Shown: piece by piece, positions 35,267 to 48,299 of the stretch
How positions within the stretch are numbered: position 1 is the stretch's first letter
How the letters are laid out: the number at the start of each line of letters is the position of its first letter
Source of the DNA: Lojkania enalia
Taxonomy: Eukaryota > Ascomycota > Dothideomycetes > Pleosporales
Assembly (NCBI GenBank): GCA_010094045.1
Contig: ML986617.1
Coordinates: 186,001-250,000, forward strand
DNA: 64,000 bases
Direction of reading: 5' to 3'
Notes under the pieces: model-generated
Database searches by the model: none
What the model was told of the DNA's origin: nothing
What the model saw: only the letters and a program-made list of their open reading frames with translations
Made by a program: the position numbers and the translations under genes

Positions 35267-35586
35267 CTGACTATTCCCATCTCACAACACACCGCAGAGA
35301 CCGGTCCTCTGGTATATAGATCTTGTGGTATCCCTCAAAAGAAAGGCTATCTCATCCTTTACAAACACACTGCATGCCCGCCCTCTACCGTGATGCTAAT
35401 CCAGACATTCAATATCTGCATTATAAGTGGTCCAGGGGTCTGAGTACAGCAAGTCTATAGCTAATAACTCTAAAAATAACCCGCTATACTTGATTCCCTA
35501 CTTTTTGTACTCCTTCCAGCCCCAATAAGTGTAAACCCTTAAATTCCTGAATTACTAGTATAGATAACTCTAAAATAGTAACGTAT
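35267..35586. other. transition from genic to AT-rich DNA
   Basis: 3' flank of the VOC gene. Base composition falls sharply after about 35.45 kb and remains AT-rich to the window end. No coding signal seen. Confidence 0.6.
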
Positions 35587-36150
35587 TTCACAAGCGAGTC
35601 GCCCACCCAAGCGAGTCGCCCACTTTTGCCAAGAAGTTATACCCTACCTACTTACAACGCGATGCAGCAACTACCTTAACCTTAATCAATCTATTAAGAA
35701 GGTTAGGTATTACTAGCTATCTCAGCTATTAATTAAGATTAAATTCAGAGCGTATAAAGTACTATAACTACCTATAGTATCCCCTAAATAATATTTAGAG
35801 ACTAACACGCTAGTAAATATTTATAATATAATTACAAGCCTAATTTAAAGAAGCTTATAAAGCTAGAAGAATTAACTATAATATAGTATATACTAGACCT
35901 ATTATCTTATAGATATCCTCCTATAATTAATAGTATATAAGATATAGCTAACTATTTACTTAGAGATTATTTTATAGACTAGGTTAGTAAAAACTAGTTA
36001 ATAAACTTTATTAATTATATTTTTAACTTTAAAATATACTTCTATTAAAAATATAACTATTAAAAAGCTCTTTATAAAAATTCTAAAATTATTAGTAGTT
36101 AGTTTAACCTAGTATATAATACTAAAGTAAAGTATAGTATTAATATATTT
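35587..36150 (+). mobile_element. truncated pogo/Fot1-like transposon (5' end and N-terminal half of transposase)
   Basis: Starts with a tandem motif, AAGCGAGTCGCCCAC repeated twice (35590-35623), the likely outer part of a terminal inverted repeat. Conceptual plus-strand reading then gives an N-terminal transposase: AISAINQDQIQ (reading in-frame TAG/TAA as Gln), the helix-turn-helix TTYSIP, NLKKLIKLEELTII, YILDLLSYRYPPIINSIQDI, INFINYIFNFKIYFYQKYNY and QKALYKNSKIISS. This parallels the blocks of the relic near 11 kb up to just before the first catalytic motif, where it is cut at about 36147 by a second copy of the same terminal motif. Heavily RIP-mutated; the catalytic half is missing. Confidence 0.75.
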
Positions 36151-36185
36151 TATAAGTAAGTTATCTACTTAAGTAAGTTATCTAC
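36148..36185 (+). repeat. second, RIP-mutated copy of the pogo-type terminal motif
   Basis: AAGTAAGTTATCTACTT twice in tandem aligns base for base with the AAGCGAGTCGCCCACCC tandem at 35590, every difference being C to T or G to A. Same orientation as the first copy, so it marks the start of another element (or a piece of one) inserted into the transposase fragment to its left. Confidence 0.75.
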
Positions 36186-36296
36186 TTTATTAGTTATCTC
36201 TATATTTAGAAGTATATATTATAATAATACCTATAGGTATTACTATAATAATTTAATAGAAGATAGATATTATAATAATATAAAGAAATCGTTCTA

Positions 36297-36335
36297 CGAA
36301 AAGCTTTATATATAATCTTATTCTAAAGCTTTTCG
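36297..36335. repeat. perfect 12-bp inverted repeat (hairpin)
   Basis: CGAAAAGCTTTA at 36297-36308 and its exact complement TAAAGCTTTTCG at 36324-36335, separated by 15 bp. Followed by an island of GC-richer sequence (about 36347-36375). Could be the end of a small inverted-repeat element or a transcript hairpin; identity unknown. Confidence 0.6.
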
Positions 36336-36599
36336 CTTATCTTATTCTACCCCCAGCTCCGCCCCTTTTCCCATCCGTATATAGTTGTATACTCCCTTAT
36401 AAGTAGCTTAATAGTTCTTCTATATCCTTTTATATAAGGCCTATAAGTATTAATAGAATTTCTAGGTTTTTAAACCTCTATATACTCCTATATACTTTTA
36501 AGTAGATTTGTACCGTATTTAGACCTATTATCTTACCTATACTATTATATTATATAGAAGAACTTAATACTACTAGTAATAGCCTCTTTAATAATATCG

Positions 36600-36999
36600 T
36601 ATCGATTATTTATTTAACTATATTTAATGCTATAGTCGCCTACTTAACAGCCTATAATATAGAAAGAAGAAGCGTTTCTAACCTTCTAGAATAAACTATT
36701 AGCCTATAGGTTATAACTAAAATAAATTTAGATTAGTATTAGAAGGTTTCTAAGAGTTTATTTAAGGTAATCTACGATCTAATACTACTCTAATCTACTC
36801 TAGTATTAACACTTTATTCTACTACAATTACTCCCTAATAACCTAATAAAACTCCCGCATCTAAAAGGTATATAACTCTAGGTACTTACTATAATTATAG
36901 TAAATTAGAATACTTTGTAAACGAATATATAGTTTATAGAGTATAAGAGATAGAGGTTAAATAAGAGAAGATTAAAGAAGAAGAGTTTTTAGACGTAAA
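36600..36999 (+). mobile_element. Ty3/gypsy element A, left part (end of gag with zinc knuckle)
   Basis: Conceptual plus-strand frame ends with Gag features: GTYYNYSKLEYFVNEYIV at about 36.88-36.93 kb is a RIP-mutated C-x2-C-x4-H-x4-C zinc knuckle (Cys to Tyr, His to Tyr), followed by a short acidic tail. The frame is broken at 36999 by insertion of element B, whose 5-bp target duplication GTAAA occupies 36995-36999. The left limit of A is uncertain. The rest of A lies at 51992-53540. Confidence 0.65.
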
Positions 37000-37125
37000 T
37001 AGTACGGAACCTACTACTAACTAGCGGGCTTAGCAGCGATACTATATAGGGTAACTTAAGTACTAGAGAAGAAGAATAATAATATAATACTTCTTTAATC
37101 TATATCTTTATATTAAACTATATTA
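37000..37125 (+). repeat. 5' LTR of element B
   Basis: 126 bp, matches 51866-51991 along its whole length with only C/T and G/A differences. Preceded by GTAAA. Confidence 0.88.
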
Positions 37126-40100
37126 AGCTGGTAGCTAAGCTTTATTTGTTAACTAGAACGGTCTTTCTAAGCACCATTCTCTGCTCTAAATTTTAATATA
37201 ATTCTACAATTATAGCGACGTTAAATCTACTATTAAAAAGTATTAACTACATCCCTTTAGTAATTTTCTAATACGCAGGCATTCCCTATAGTAATTTAAG
37301 TAACAACTAAGATTCGATTATTTATCGTAAAGGGATACTACTACTATTAAGAATTCTATCGGTAGAGGCAGATATCTTCCTTTAGTCGGTTATATTTCTG
37401 CTATAATCAGCCCTCTACCAGCTAACTATATACTAGCGGAGTTATAATAAGGTTAAGCTCCCCCTATATTATATTATACTAACCTATAGAAATGGATTAA
37501 ATATATAGTCCCGCCTTAACTAGTAAACTCTAATAATACTCTCTAAGCCTATCTACGCTAAATAGAAGTTACGCTAGTATATTATTAATAAATACTATAC
37601 TAGTAGTTTTCCTACTAGTAAATATCCTCTCTAGAAATTAGAAGTTAGGAAAATACCCCTTTCTTCTAAGTAACAATTAATTACTATTATACTATATAAT
37701 TGAAAACTTAGTACTCTAAGAATTCTAGCGAATCCCTGTATAATATAAAAATCTAAGTAGAGAGTTCTATTATATTACCTATAAATTAGTAATTTCTTAT
37801 CTTACCTCTTCTATACTAAACTATTATTAACCTAGTAGAAGAGGAATATATAGAATATACTCTTATAAAGGAGCCTGAAGGTAAAAGTCTACCTAAAGAA
37901 GAACCCTTTCCCCCTATACTATTATTAAGAATACTCTAGATAGTCTACTAACTAATAATATTTATATTTAAAGGACCCGCATATTAATAGATTATTTAAC
38001 TATTAGAGTAGGAACGAATTAGAGTAGTTCTTAACCTATATAGCCCCTTTACCGCCCTTAAGAAAGTAGAAGCTATATTATACAGACGCTCTAGTAAGAA
38101 AGAAAGCCCTAAACTTAGCTATCTATTCTACTAGAATATTAAAGTTAATAAATCTTCTACTACTAAAATAGTTTATAGTATTATTATAGAATTTATTATA
38201 AGGATCTAGTAATTAACCTATATATAAGCTTATTATAACTAGATAAATAAAGCCTTCTAACTCCTTTTTAACTTAAGTATACTAAGGCTCTAAAAGCGCT
38301 AGTTCCAACTATACTTATAGTTACTATTTAAATAACTACTAGTAGGTGTAGCTTTTAAATACTTATTAAAATTAATTTTAAAAAGCCGCCTAGTAAGCGA
38401 ACTAAAATGTATCTTACAACCTTAACTATCCTTTACTTACCCCTTTAATAGCTACTTATTACTAGTATTTAAGCGAATTGTAGCAGGCGAATTATAGTCT
38501 AGTACTATTTAAGATTCAACCTCTAATTCGCCTAGATAAAAGACTAGTAAAAGGAAGTATAAGTAAAACCTAAGGAAGGATAGGGAAATAGCTATATATA
38601 CTACTATAGAACGAGATTTACTATTACTAGAAACTATAGATAAAGGTAGTAAGAGTAGTTAATAGCGTTCTTATAATCTAGTATTTATATTAGAACTCCG
38701 CGAAGCTTCTAGAAATACTAAAAGAATAACTAGAGTATATTTTAAAAGCTACTAGTTTAAATATAGAGATAAATCTTTTAATATAAATATACCTAATACT
38801 TTTAGAGAATTAATCTATATACCGGTTCTAGCGCTAGCGCAACTAAGTATACTAGAGTAAGATAACTCTAAGAAGTAATAGAGGATTAAAAAATAGTAAA
38901 GAGCAGAAGTTTATATAGAAAAATAACCCGCGCCTACTCCCTTAAAGCCCTCTTAATACTACGTTTTAGGGTCTTCCTACTAGCGAAATCTAAGTAGTAG
39001 TAGTAGTAGAAACCTTAATATATTCCTACTATAATAGTATAAGACTCTTAAGGACTATTTCTATAGTATTAGAGTAGTCCTATAAAGAAAGCTCTAATTT
39101 TCTATCTAGGTATTTATAATAGATACTTTAAATAATATTTAAGATAATATCTACTAGCTTCTCTTATAAGATATTCTAAATAATATCTAAGAGGACATTT
39201 GGGTATTATATTAATAGTAGCTATTCTTACCTTATAAAGACTACTAAAATAAAAACTTATTATAGTAACCTAGTTCTAGTCTCCTTTTACCTACTAACCG
39301 TACTAGTAAACTATCTATATATTAGCTCCTAACTAGCTACTAGCTAAGATATTTATATATTATTAGAAATAAGGCCGCCTCCTATCGCGAATAGCTAGTA
39401 CGCCTCCCCTATCTAAAAGACTCCTACTACCTACTATAGAACGATTATTAAAATAAAAACCCCGCCTCTTATAGATATAGATATAAAGGTAATAATTAAA
39501 GATAAACTATATAGTCCGCTCCCGTATATTATATAGCTATATACTAGGTACTACCTCCTCTAGCTAACAACGAGTATTATAGGCTGGAACTTATTAACTC
39601 TATTTAAAATAATAATAGACGTTTTCGCAATGCTTATCTATAACCTACTAATAACTATTATACTCTACAACAGCTATCTATTATATATACCTATAATAGG
39701 ACTTGAAAACTTTATAATAAGTTTTATAATAAGCTTTAGCCCCCCTATTAAGAATCTTATAATAAACCCTATCTTCTATATTAGGAATATAGTTTAGAAG
39801 TTTCTGCTCGAAATAAACCCCTATATTAGTACTATAGACTAGAGCTTCTAGTTAAATATAAGCTATAATAGCGGGAAATTAATTCTAGACTTTAATTACC
39901 CTAAAAAGGAGATAAATTATATTACCTATTAGAGCCGCTCTATAGAGAACTGTTAAGAGTACTAGTAGAAGTAGAATAGGAACAACTAGTACCCGCGGGT
40001 GAAAGGCGTCTCTCTACTACCCCTCTCTCGAGGCGAAGTATACTAGACTTCTATATTAGTAATAGATACTATACTACCTTCCTAATAGACGTAGAAATAT

Positions 40101-40490
40101 AGTAAAAGCTAATATAGGTAAAATATATAGAAGGAGATGTAAAATTTAAACCTAATAATATTAATTATTTAAATTTAGAGTTATAGGGTATAAATATAAA
40201 TAGTATTATTACACTTTAAGATAAAACCTATTATAAGTACCTTTGCAATTTTATTAAATTTATAGAAGCTGCTATTATTACTTATTCTAACTACGTTATC
40301 TATACTAATTTTTAGAAGTATTTTAAAGGAAGTATATAAATATAGTATAACGCCTAGCTCCCTACTAGCGCTAAAAAATACCTCTATAGTAGATATAGTA
40401 TTAATAATTAGAAAGTACTTCTAATAAAGTACTATAAGAAACTACTTTTAGAAGTATATAAGAACTTATAGAATAAAAGGTTCGGTAATA
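37126..40490 (+). pseudogene. 5' internal region of element B (gag-like ghost frames)
   Basis: After the primer-binding site, conceptual plus-strand frames can be read with TAA/TAG as former Gln/Trp codons. Around 37.95-38.9 kb a long hydrophilic frame is visible (for example LFNYQ..NELEQFLTYIAPL..KKVEAILYRRSSKK) that I cannot assign. From about 39.9 kb the reading resembles the Gag of a known fungal gypsy group: INYLNLELQGINI, ITLQDKTYYKYLCNFIKFIE, and YNAQLPTSAKKYLYS, KRFGN, where the pogo element interrupts it at a TA. The gag resumes after 42356. No catalytic motif in this part. All products are dead. Confidence 0.5.
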
Positions 40491-40557
40491 TATAGTATAA
40501 GCGAGCTAATCACCTAAGCGAGCTAATTATAATACTAAGACTATACTAAAATCGCGA
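40491..40557 (+). repeat. left terminal inverted repeat of the nested pogo element
   Basis: Pairs with 42290-42356 (complement). Contains the tandem AAGCGAGCTAAT-type submotif, related in layout to the tandem AAGCGAGTCGCCCAC at 35590, indicating related element families. Confidence 0.85.
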
Positions 40558-42289
40558 CTACTTTTCGTAAAATATTATACTTTCTTATATTCTATCATAC
40601 TATATAGTATAGTAGCCTATTCTTCTATATCTATAGCATTATTTTTATACGTCTGTAAGTTATATCTAGCCTCGCTATACTGCCTGTAGCGCTTTTAAGT
40701 TAGCTAGTCTCTATTAACGCGCGCCTTCTTTCTACTCTTCTTTCTATTAGTACGAGTACTAAAATCTTTTAGAGTAGTTAATCGAGCGCCTTCTTTAATT
40801 GTTAGATTATCTTCCTTCTATATATACTTTCTTTTATGCGATCGACGTTATATAGCGGCCTTATTAACTATTTAAAGCTTAGTAACCTAAGCGCGCAATA
40901 GTACGTTTTTATATATTATATATATAGCACCCTTTATAAACTATTTAAACGCTTCTACTATTAAAGTAGGTAAGTTATCTAGATGCTTTTAAACTCTTAA
41001 TTAAACATATATAGATTAAGACCTAAATTTAATAGGATTACTTAGTATTTTTAACTTCTAAGGGGTATCTTTAACTATAGAGGGTATTAGTATATATAGT
41101 TAAACTTCGAGCTTTAATAGTACTATATCTAGGTTAAATAGAACTAGGCTAGTATTTTAAAAGCTACTTAGGATATTACTCTTTATAATTACTGCGTTAA
41201 AAGCTGCTTTAAAGTAGGATAAGAACTTAATTTTTATAATGTAGTTAATATAACCGCGTATTAGCTACTCGACTTAGCGCCCGTACGCAGTCTTTAAAGG
41301 TAAGAAATAACCTATATCTAGTAGCTGCAGTAGATATAATAAATATAGAGGTATATAGAGAGTAATAATATTCTTTTCCTCGCAGAGCTGCTTGAATTTA
41401 AGCGAGTTATAGCTCTTATAGCCGTTAAGAATTAGCAATTAATATATACTAATAGTACAATCCTTTATATACGCGTTAAAGTGCTTTAACTACTTAATAC
41501 TAATATTATTTATCGTCCAGCTATTATCAGTAACCTATATAACCCAGGTTAGTAGAATATTATCTTCTTTATACTATATAGAGAGGTAGTAGATACCTGT
41601 AAAGATAATAAAAGGTAGTATCGTCTATCCTATCGCGTTAATACCCTAGATAACTATAGTCTACTTATAATTACCTGGCTGGAGCTGCTTTAGTTAATTC
41701 CGTCTCTTAGAGCTAGTAATTACTACTCCTATTAATATTACGCCTATTATAAAGCCTAATTTATTAAAGTTATATATATCTTCGTTAATAATACTATACT
41801 TAGCCTTTATATTCTATATAAGGTAGAACTAGCCTCCTATAACCTTAGAATCTTTATATTTAGCTCTTAAATAGTTATACTTTTAATTAAATTTAACCTT
41901 AAGCTTAGGTATATATTTAATAAAGTTCTCTACCTAGTTCTTTCTAACCTAGCTAGTAGAGCATGCAGCTAGTAGTAAATTAGCTATATCTTAAATAGTA
42001 GTAAGCCGCGGCGGAAATTCTCTTATATCTAGATCTAGTATATACTAAACAATTACCCACTCCTTAGTCTTACTAAGCTTTATTAAATTAGGCCGGCAAT
42101 TGTATTATAGAGCTATTCCTCGCCTTTATATACTAAGTATACTTTAGGAGATATTATAGATTAATATAATACGACGCATAGTTAGTATCGCGTCTTATTA
42201 AAGAGCTTAAAGTATAAGCTGTATTCTAGCTTCTTTCTAAATTAATTCTGCAGTTGTTAGTTGTAGTATAATACTATAAAGTATAATTA

Positions 42290-42356
42290 TCGCGATTTTA
42301 GTAGGGTTTTAGCATTATAATCAGCTCGCTTGGGTGATTAGCTTACTTATACTATA
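42290..42356 (-). repeat. right terminal inverted repeat of the nested pogo element
   Basis: Complement matches 40491-40557, all differences transitions. Transposase start lies next to this end. Confidence 0.85.
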
Positions 42357-45300
42357 TATTATACGCGAATTAATAGATAATAAATAGGTTATTATCTTTA
42401 CAATAAATATAGTATAAAATTTAAAAGATACCGGCTATAATAAGCTAAATAATACCTAAAAATAGATTGCTATAATTTATAGTAAATTAGATTTAAGCTT
42501 TTAGCTTATTATTAATAATTCTATAGAAGACCTAAATACGCGTTTAGATAAGTTTTTCTAAGTTCTTAAATAGTAGGAAAAGATCTAGTAGATTAAAGTT
42601 TAATTTAAAAAATAAGATAGATATAATAATTTTTTAAATTACCGCCGTAATATATATAGTATATTAAATTAAACAACCGAATATATATAAGGGATTCGGA
42701 ATTATTCTAATACCTAACCTATATATAGTAGCTCTACTTAATAAGGTTAAATTACTAGTAAAAACCTCTATTAAATTAATTACTACTAAACTTAACTTAA
42801 CTAAATATAGTTTACTATAAGAGGAAACTAAGTATTAGTAAACTAGAGACTAGATAATATACGCCTATAAGGTTTCTAGGCGACTTTCTTAGACTAGTAA
42901 AGAAATACTATACTATATATAAGTAACTTAAACAACTATAGTAGAAATACTAGAAATAGTAGCTACTAGTAAAAAGGCTAATTTAATAAACTATAAGGAG
43001 TATACTTAATTAGTACTAAAGACGTTAATAATAATAATAAGTATCTATAGGAAGATTTACCCCGAGAAGCTTTACTACTTAAGAATATATCTAGCGGAGA
43101 TACTAGAACCGTATCTTACGACGATATAGAAGAAATCGACTTTTCTATACTAGTCTATAATAATAATAGATCTATTCTATATATCTTCGCGGGCTTTACT
43201 ATAGTAAAGCTATTATTTATTAGCCTTACTATAAGAGATAGTAATCTATTTCTACTACTAAAATAATACTACGTATATAGAAATACTTTCTTATTAAATA
43301 GCTAGCTATATAAATATCTAAGAGCTGTAAGATACAGTATTATAAATACTATACTTTCTAGTAATACTAGTAATAGAACTACAGTATTTAACGGAACTAT
43401 TAGTACTAGAACTAGTAACCTCTATACCTAATCTAGTAGGGTACGCTCCTTTCTAAAAAACTAATAGGTATTATATAGAGTAAGTCCTAGGTCGCTCTAG
43501 ACTCTATCTGAGCTACTATAGAACTAGCTATTACCCCTTATTATTTTAACAATTATATTAAAGCTAGTAAATATAATAATATTACTAATAGTAAGCGCCG
43601 CTCTAATTATAATATTATAGTATTAACTAATACCTCTAAATACAACCTAGAGACTAGATAGAAATACTAGTAATACGCCTATATATAAGCTAAATTTACA
43701 CCTAATAGGGAATTAGCAACTATTATACCTAATACTAGAGCTATAGTTATACTAGTTAACTGTTTATTTCTAATAAAATATATTCTTTATACGAAAGTAT
43801 ATCTTTTAAAAGGTAATCTATTTAAACTAAAGAGTTTAGGTAATAATTTATACGACTCTTCCGCGTATACTATATTTTCTATCTACTTTCCTACTATAAC
43901 TATAAATAGAAAATTAATTTTAGTATAGATATATATTGAATTATATATTATAAATAATTTAGAGTTGGGTATACTATTTAGTATAGATATTATCGGGCCT
44001 GAAAGCTTTATTATCGACCTTAATAGATACTATATAACGATATACTATTACTAGAGCGTTATAATACCTATAATAGTAACTCTAAAGTTGCCCCTAATAC
44101 GTCTAATAATACTGGTAGTAGTAGAAGATGTTCTTATCCCTACTAGAGCTGCTTAATACGTGAGATTCCAACCTAAAGCTCTACTACTAGTAGAGGTAGA
44201 CTTTAAATTTTATAGGTAGTATAACTATATATTAGAAGCTAGATTTTATAATACTATTCTTAATAATAAAACAAAATATATTTTATATAGAAATAATACT
44301 ACCTAACTAGTCTATATTTAGTAATAGATTTAACTCGGATATATTTCCCTACTATATTTTAAAGGATATACGAGAACCGACTCTTATATTACTTTATAAG
44401 TTACTATTAGTAATCTACTTAAAGTATCCGAAATACTCTTACCTAATAGAGTTAATATATATAGTATAAAAAGCTCTAATAATATTAAATATCTAGTACC
44501 GATTATAGAAGACTTCTTAAATCTCTTTACTAACTATAGTACTACTATTAATATTCCGAGCGAATTATATATATATATTCTCTTAATTCTAGACTAGAAA
44601 AATATAAAACTAAATATTAAACCCTACCCTCTTATACCTAATAAATAGAGGCTTATTAATAAACTCTTTAATAAACTTTACTAAGAAGGAAAGATGTCTT
44701 AAACGAACCGAGATATATATTTTAGATGCCCGGTCTTCGTAGCTTAGAAGATAATTACTAATAAGGATAGTAATATCTTATATAAAGGCCGACCTATAGT
44801 TAATCTATAGACCCTAAATAATACTATAGTTAAAGATTTCTACCTGCTAAGGAAGTAATTAGATATTATTTAAGTAGTATAGAGTACTACTTATATCTCT
44901 ATTATCGATAGAGTGAGTTTTTTCTACTAGTAGCTTATTATAAAATAAGATCGATATAAACTTATAATAAATAGTTACTATAGATAAGAATTCTTACACG
45001 TTATAATTATAGGTTATATTAATAGTATTTAGTATATATAAAAATAAATAGAAAATATTATATAAAACTTTCTATTTATCTAAGTTTATATAGATAATTT
45101 TATTATCTTCTTAAACAGCCTTAAGAAATATAAATACTATTTGCGGAAACTCTTCGAACAGCTTAACTATCTACGCTTCTTACTATTAGCTAAAAAGTAC
45201 TACCTTAGTTACCTAAGCGCTATCCTTTTTAGATAGAAAGTTGATGTATTTAAACTTTCTATAACCGATAAACGTCTAGTAGTACTATATAATCTAGAAT

Positions 45301-47840
45301 TCCTAAAGACTGCTACTATACTAGAAATATATATTAGTACTATAAACTTCCTCTATAATAAAACTACCTATTATATTTAGCTTAACAGTCCGCTTCAGGA
45401 TTTAAAAACTAAGCTACTAAAGAAAGCTTCTTCTAGAAAGTTTAAGTATAAAAGTTTAGAAAATTTATATTAATTACTAAAGACCTTGTACTAAAAGTAG
45501 CTTTTAATACGATATAAGAGTAGTTTCGGGAAAATACTATTCTATACTATATCAACCCCTATTAGCTAATTTATAGTAATATCAACGCCTCTAAAGAATA
45601 GGGAATAGTAGATTTCTTATACTATATTATTAATAACCCTAAACTAATAATAGAGGATATTCTTACTCCTAAAGGATTTAAGAATATAGAAAATAGTTCT
45701 ATTATATAGCTAAAAAGAGTTAAAGATTTTTCTTAAGAATCTATCTAACCTATTCTTTTTCTCTTTAAATATTTATCGCTAGCTAAGAATAACTATTAGC
45801 TTATAGAACTTAAAATGTCTACTATAGTATAGTTTGTTAAGAAAACTAGGTACTTAATAGCTAACGTGCTAAAGTATTATATTTTTATAGACTATTCTAC
45901 TATTATAGCTATAATATATTAAAAGTTCCTTATATTATTATCAGCGGACTAGTTAAACTTACATCTTATCTACTATACCTAATATCTATAATAGTTTCTA
46001 AACCTTATTATAAGATACTAACTAGGATATATATATTAGGTATCTAATATACTTTTACGCCTTAGCAGTATAATAAATCTAAGAGATATTAGTATAGATA
46101 TACTAGAAGACCTTAAATACGCTTATAGTATAACTATACAATAGAATAAAGACAAGTTATACCCCCTATATATTTCTATAACGCGAAGCTCCTATTAAGT
46201 AGGTACTTAATATTCCAACTATACTTACTGCTTTAACGCCTCTCTTATTAGTATAACTAATAACTTTAAAAGCCGCTTAAAATAAGCTTATAATAAAGAC
46301 ACTTATTAGAGAAAAGTTAAGCTTGTTATTCGCGGTAAAAGGGACAATAAAAAAGAACTAGATAGACTGTTTAAAGGCTTAAACTTTATCGAAAAAGACG
46401 GACTAATTTTCTACTATAATAAATTTGATAGTATAGAATAATTGTATATTCTAAAGGTTATAGTAAATAAAATATTCTAATCCGCGTATAATTAACAGTT
46501 TTACTAAAGCTTCTATAGAACCTATAAATATATAAGGAATATAGTCTTTATTTAAAAGCTTATAAAGCTTCTTAAAATATATATCTAATTCTACTCTAAT
46601 TATCTATAGAATTATACTAAGCAGTATTAACTATATAGTAGCTTATAACTAATACCTAATCTTAGAGCCTCCTTTCTTATTATTATAATTAATATTATTA
46701 CTAGACTCCCTGCTAGTAAATATAGTTTTAATACTCTACTAATAGCTACTTGTAAAGAAATAAAAATAGTACTTTTTATATTAGAGATAATAGACTATTT
46801 AGCTACTAATTAGGGATCTACCCTTATTAAAGCTCTTATCAACTACAGATAGAGCTTACTAAAAGGTATTATCTTTAATAGAAACCTATAATTCTTAAAT
46901 AAGTTATAGAAGTATATATTTAAAAGCGTCGGTATATTATACTTAATATCTACTACCTAGTACCCTTAAACCGATAGTTAGTTTAAAAGAACTAACTAAA
47001 CTGCTGAAATCGCGCTTTAATATTTCTATACTATAAATTCTAATATAGACTAGATAGAGGTACTACTATTTATAAAATTTATAATAAATATATCCTCTAA
47101 TATATTAATAGGGGTTACGCTATAATAATAACTTTAAGGCTTTAGCTCTTGTAACCTACTAGAAGTACTTAGTAAAATTCTATACACCGATTATACTACT
47201 CTATACTAGTAGTATTAAGATATAGTATATAAGGCTTTCGCCTTTATAAATATAAATATAAAATACGCCTATAATCTTAAATATAAGCCCTTTAAGCTTA
47301 AGGTTAGAGACTAGACTATACTAAAGTTCTACTATAGATATTATATCTATAGTTACTTAAATTAAAAACTAAACGCTTAGCGTTCTATACTATTAAAAAT
47401 TATTAATAAGGTTGGTAAAAATACTTACTAATTTAAGCTTCCGGAAATCCTAAAGATTTATCTAGTTATATCTATATTATAACTAGAATCTATCTTAAAA
47501 AGTGTAGACCCTTTTAGGTATACTATTAAACTCTAATAAGCTCTAGTTAAGGTTATAAACGAAGAGGTACTATTTTATAAAATAGAACAACTCTTAATAT
47601 AAAGACTCGATAAGTATAATAGTAGACTAAGATATCTAGTACGCTAGAAAGGTTAGGGAAGTATATATAACATCTAGTATAATATAAATAACCTTAGAAA
47701 GGCTAAGAAACTTATTATAGCTTATAATCGCGATTATTCTAAAACTCTAGATAAGGCTTAGATCTATAAGAACCTTTAAAAAAAGAATAAATCAGTATAT
47801 ATAAGTATAAGAATAAGAAGATCTACTAGAATTTAAACTA
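42357..47840 (+). pseudogene. gag remainder and pol of element B: protease, RT, RNase H, integrase, chromodomain
   Basis: Plus-strand conceptual translation gives, in order: end of gag (42.4-43.3 kb); a protease/linker part with ELYIINNLELGILFSIDIIG (about 43.95-44.0 kb); reverse transcriptase with KGRPIVNL (about 44.79 kb), VIDRVSFFYQ-like block and the active-site box YIDN at 45087-45098 (normally Y-V/I-D-D; second Asp lost); RNase H with KKTRYLIANVLKYYIFIDYS (about 45.84 kb); integrase with TTQYPQTDSQFKRTNQTAEI (about 46.95-47.01 kb); and a C-terminal chromodomain, YLVRQKGQGSIYNIQYNINN (about 47.63-47.69 kb), ending RRSTRI*. One frame change occurs near 45.48 kb between RT and RNase H. The chromodomain places it among Ty3/gypsy chromoviruses. 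Non-functional because of RIP stops and active-site loss. Confidence 0.88.
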
Positions 47841-48299
47841 GTAGTAGATACTTAAATATAAGACCCGAAAGATTATTTTCTATACTACCTCTAACAGCTT
47901 AATAGCTAGAAAAGGCGTCTTTAAACTAATAACTACTAATAGATAAACTTTTAAGCGAAATATCTAGTAAAATTAGGTATTTAAGACTACACCGCCTAGT
48001 ATAGATAGAAATACCTATAAGATAGTAATATCTTTTCTATTAACCTATTTATTTAGAGCTCTTCGGCGTTATAGGCGTAATTATTAGTAAGCACCTTTAC
48101 TATAATAACTTAAATAGTAAAAGGCGTAAAGCGTATACCCTTTTTTTAGCTAGTACTTTTATCGCCTTTACCTACTAATATTATCTACCACCTTTACCTA
48201 CCTCTATTGCTATAAATAGATAAATAGCCTCTCTCTATCTAAAAATTAACCTTTACTTTTAACTACCTTTAAGCTAAACGTTAAGATTCTATATTATTC

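Larger units (their letters stand above)
40491..42356 (-). mobile_element. pogo/Fot1-like DNA transposon with ~67-bp terminal inverted repeats, inserted in element B
   Basis: Left end TATAGTATAAGCGAGCTAAT.. (40491 onward) and the complement of the right end (ending 42356) match for about 67 bp with transition differences only. Total about 1.87 kb, the usual size of Fot1/pogo elements. Minus-strand conceptual reading gives a whole transposase: YNFNKLGFIIGVI (about 41.75-41.78 kb; corresponds to YNFDETGF, so the first catalytic Asp and the following Glu codons are mutated), LKQLQPGNYK, GINAIG*TILPFIIFTG, VTDNSWTINN, and near the end RRSHKRKYI, TIKEGARLTTLKDF and a degenerate zinc-knuckle-like tail YSEARYN..TYK. 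Stops are mostly TAG/TAA/ TGA at expected RIP positions. It interrupts the gag frame of B, hence is younger than B. Confidence 0.92.

Noticed and set aside
35590..35623. Short direct repeats considered as a CRISPR-like or tandem array
   Set aside because: Only two units, no spacers, and they are followed by transposase coding sequence, so they are the end of a DNA transposon.
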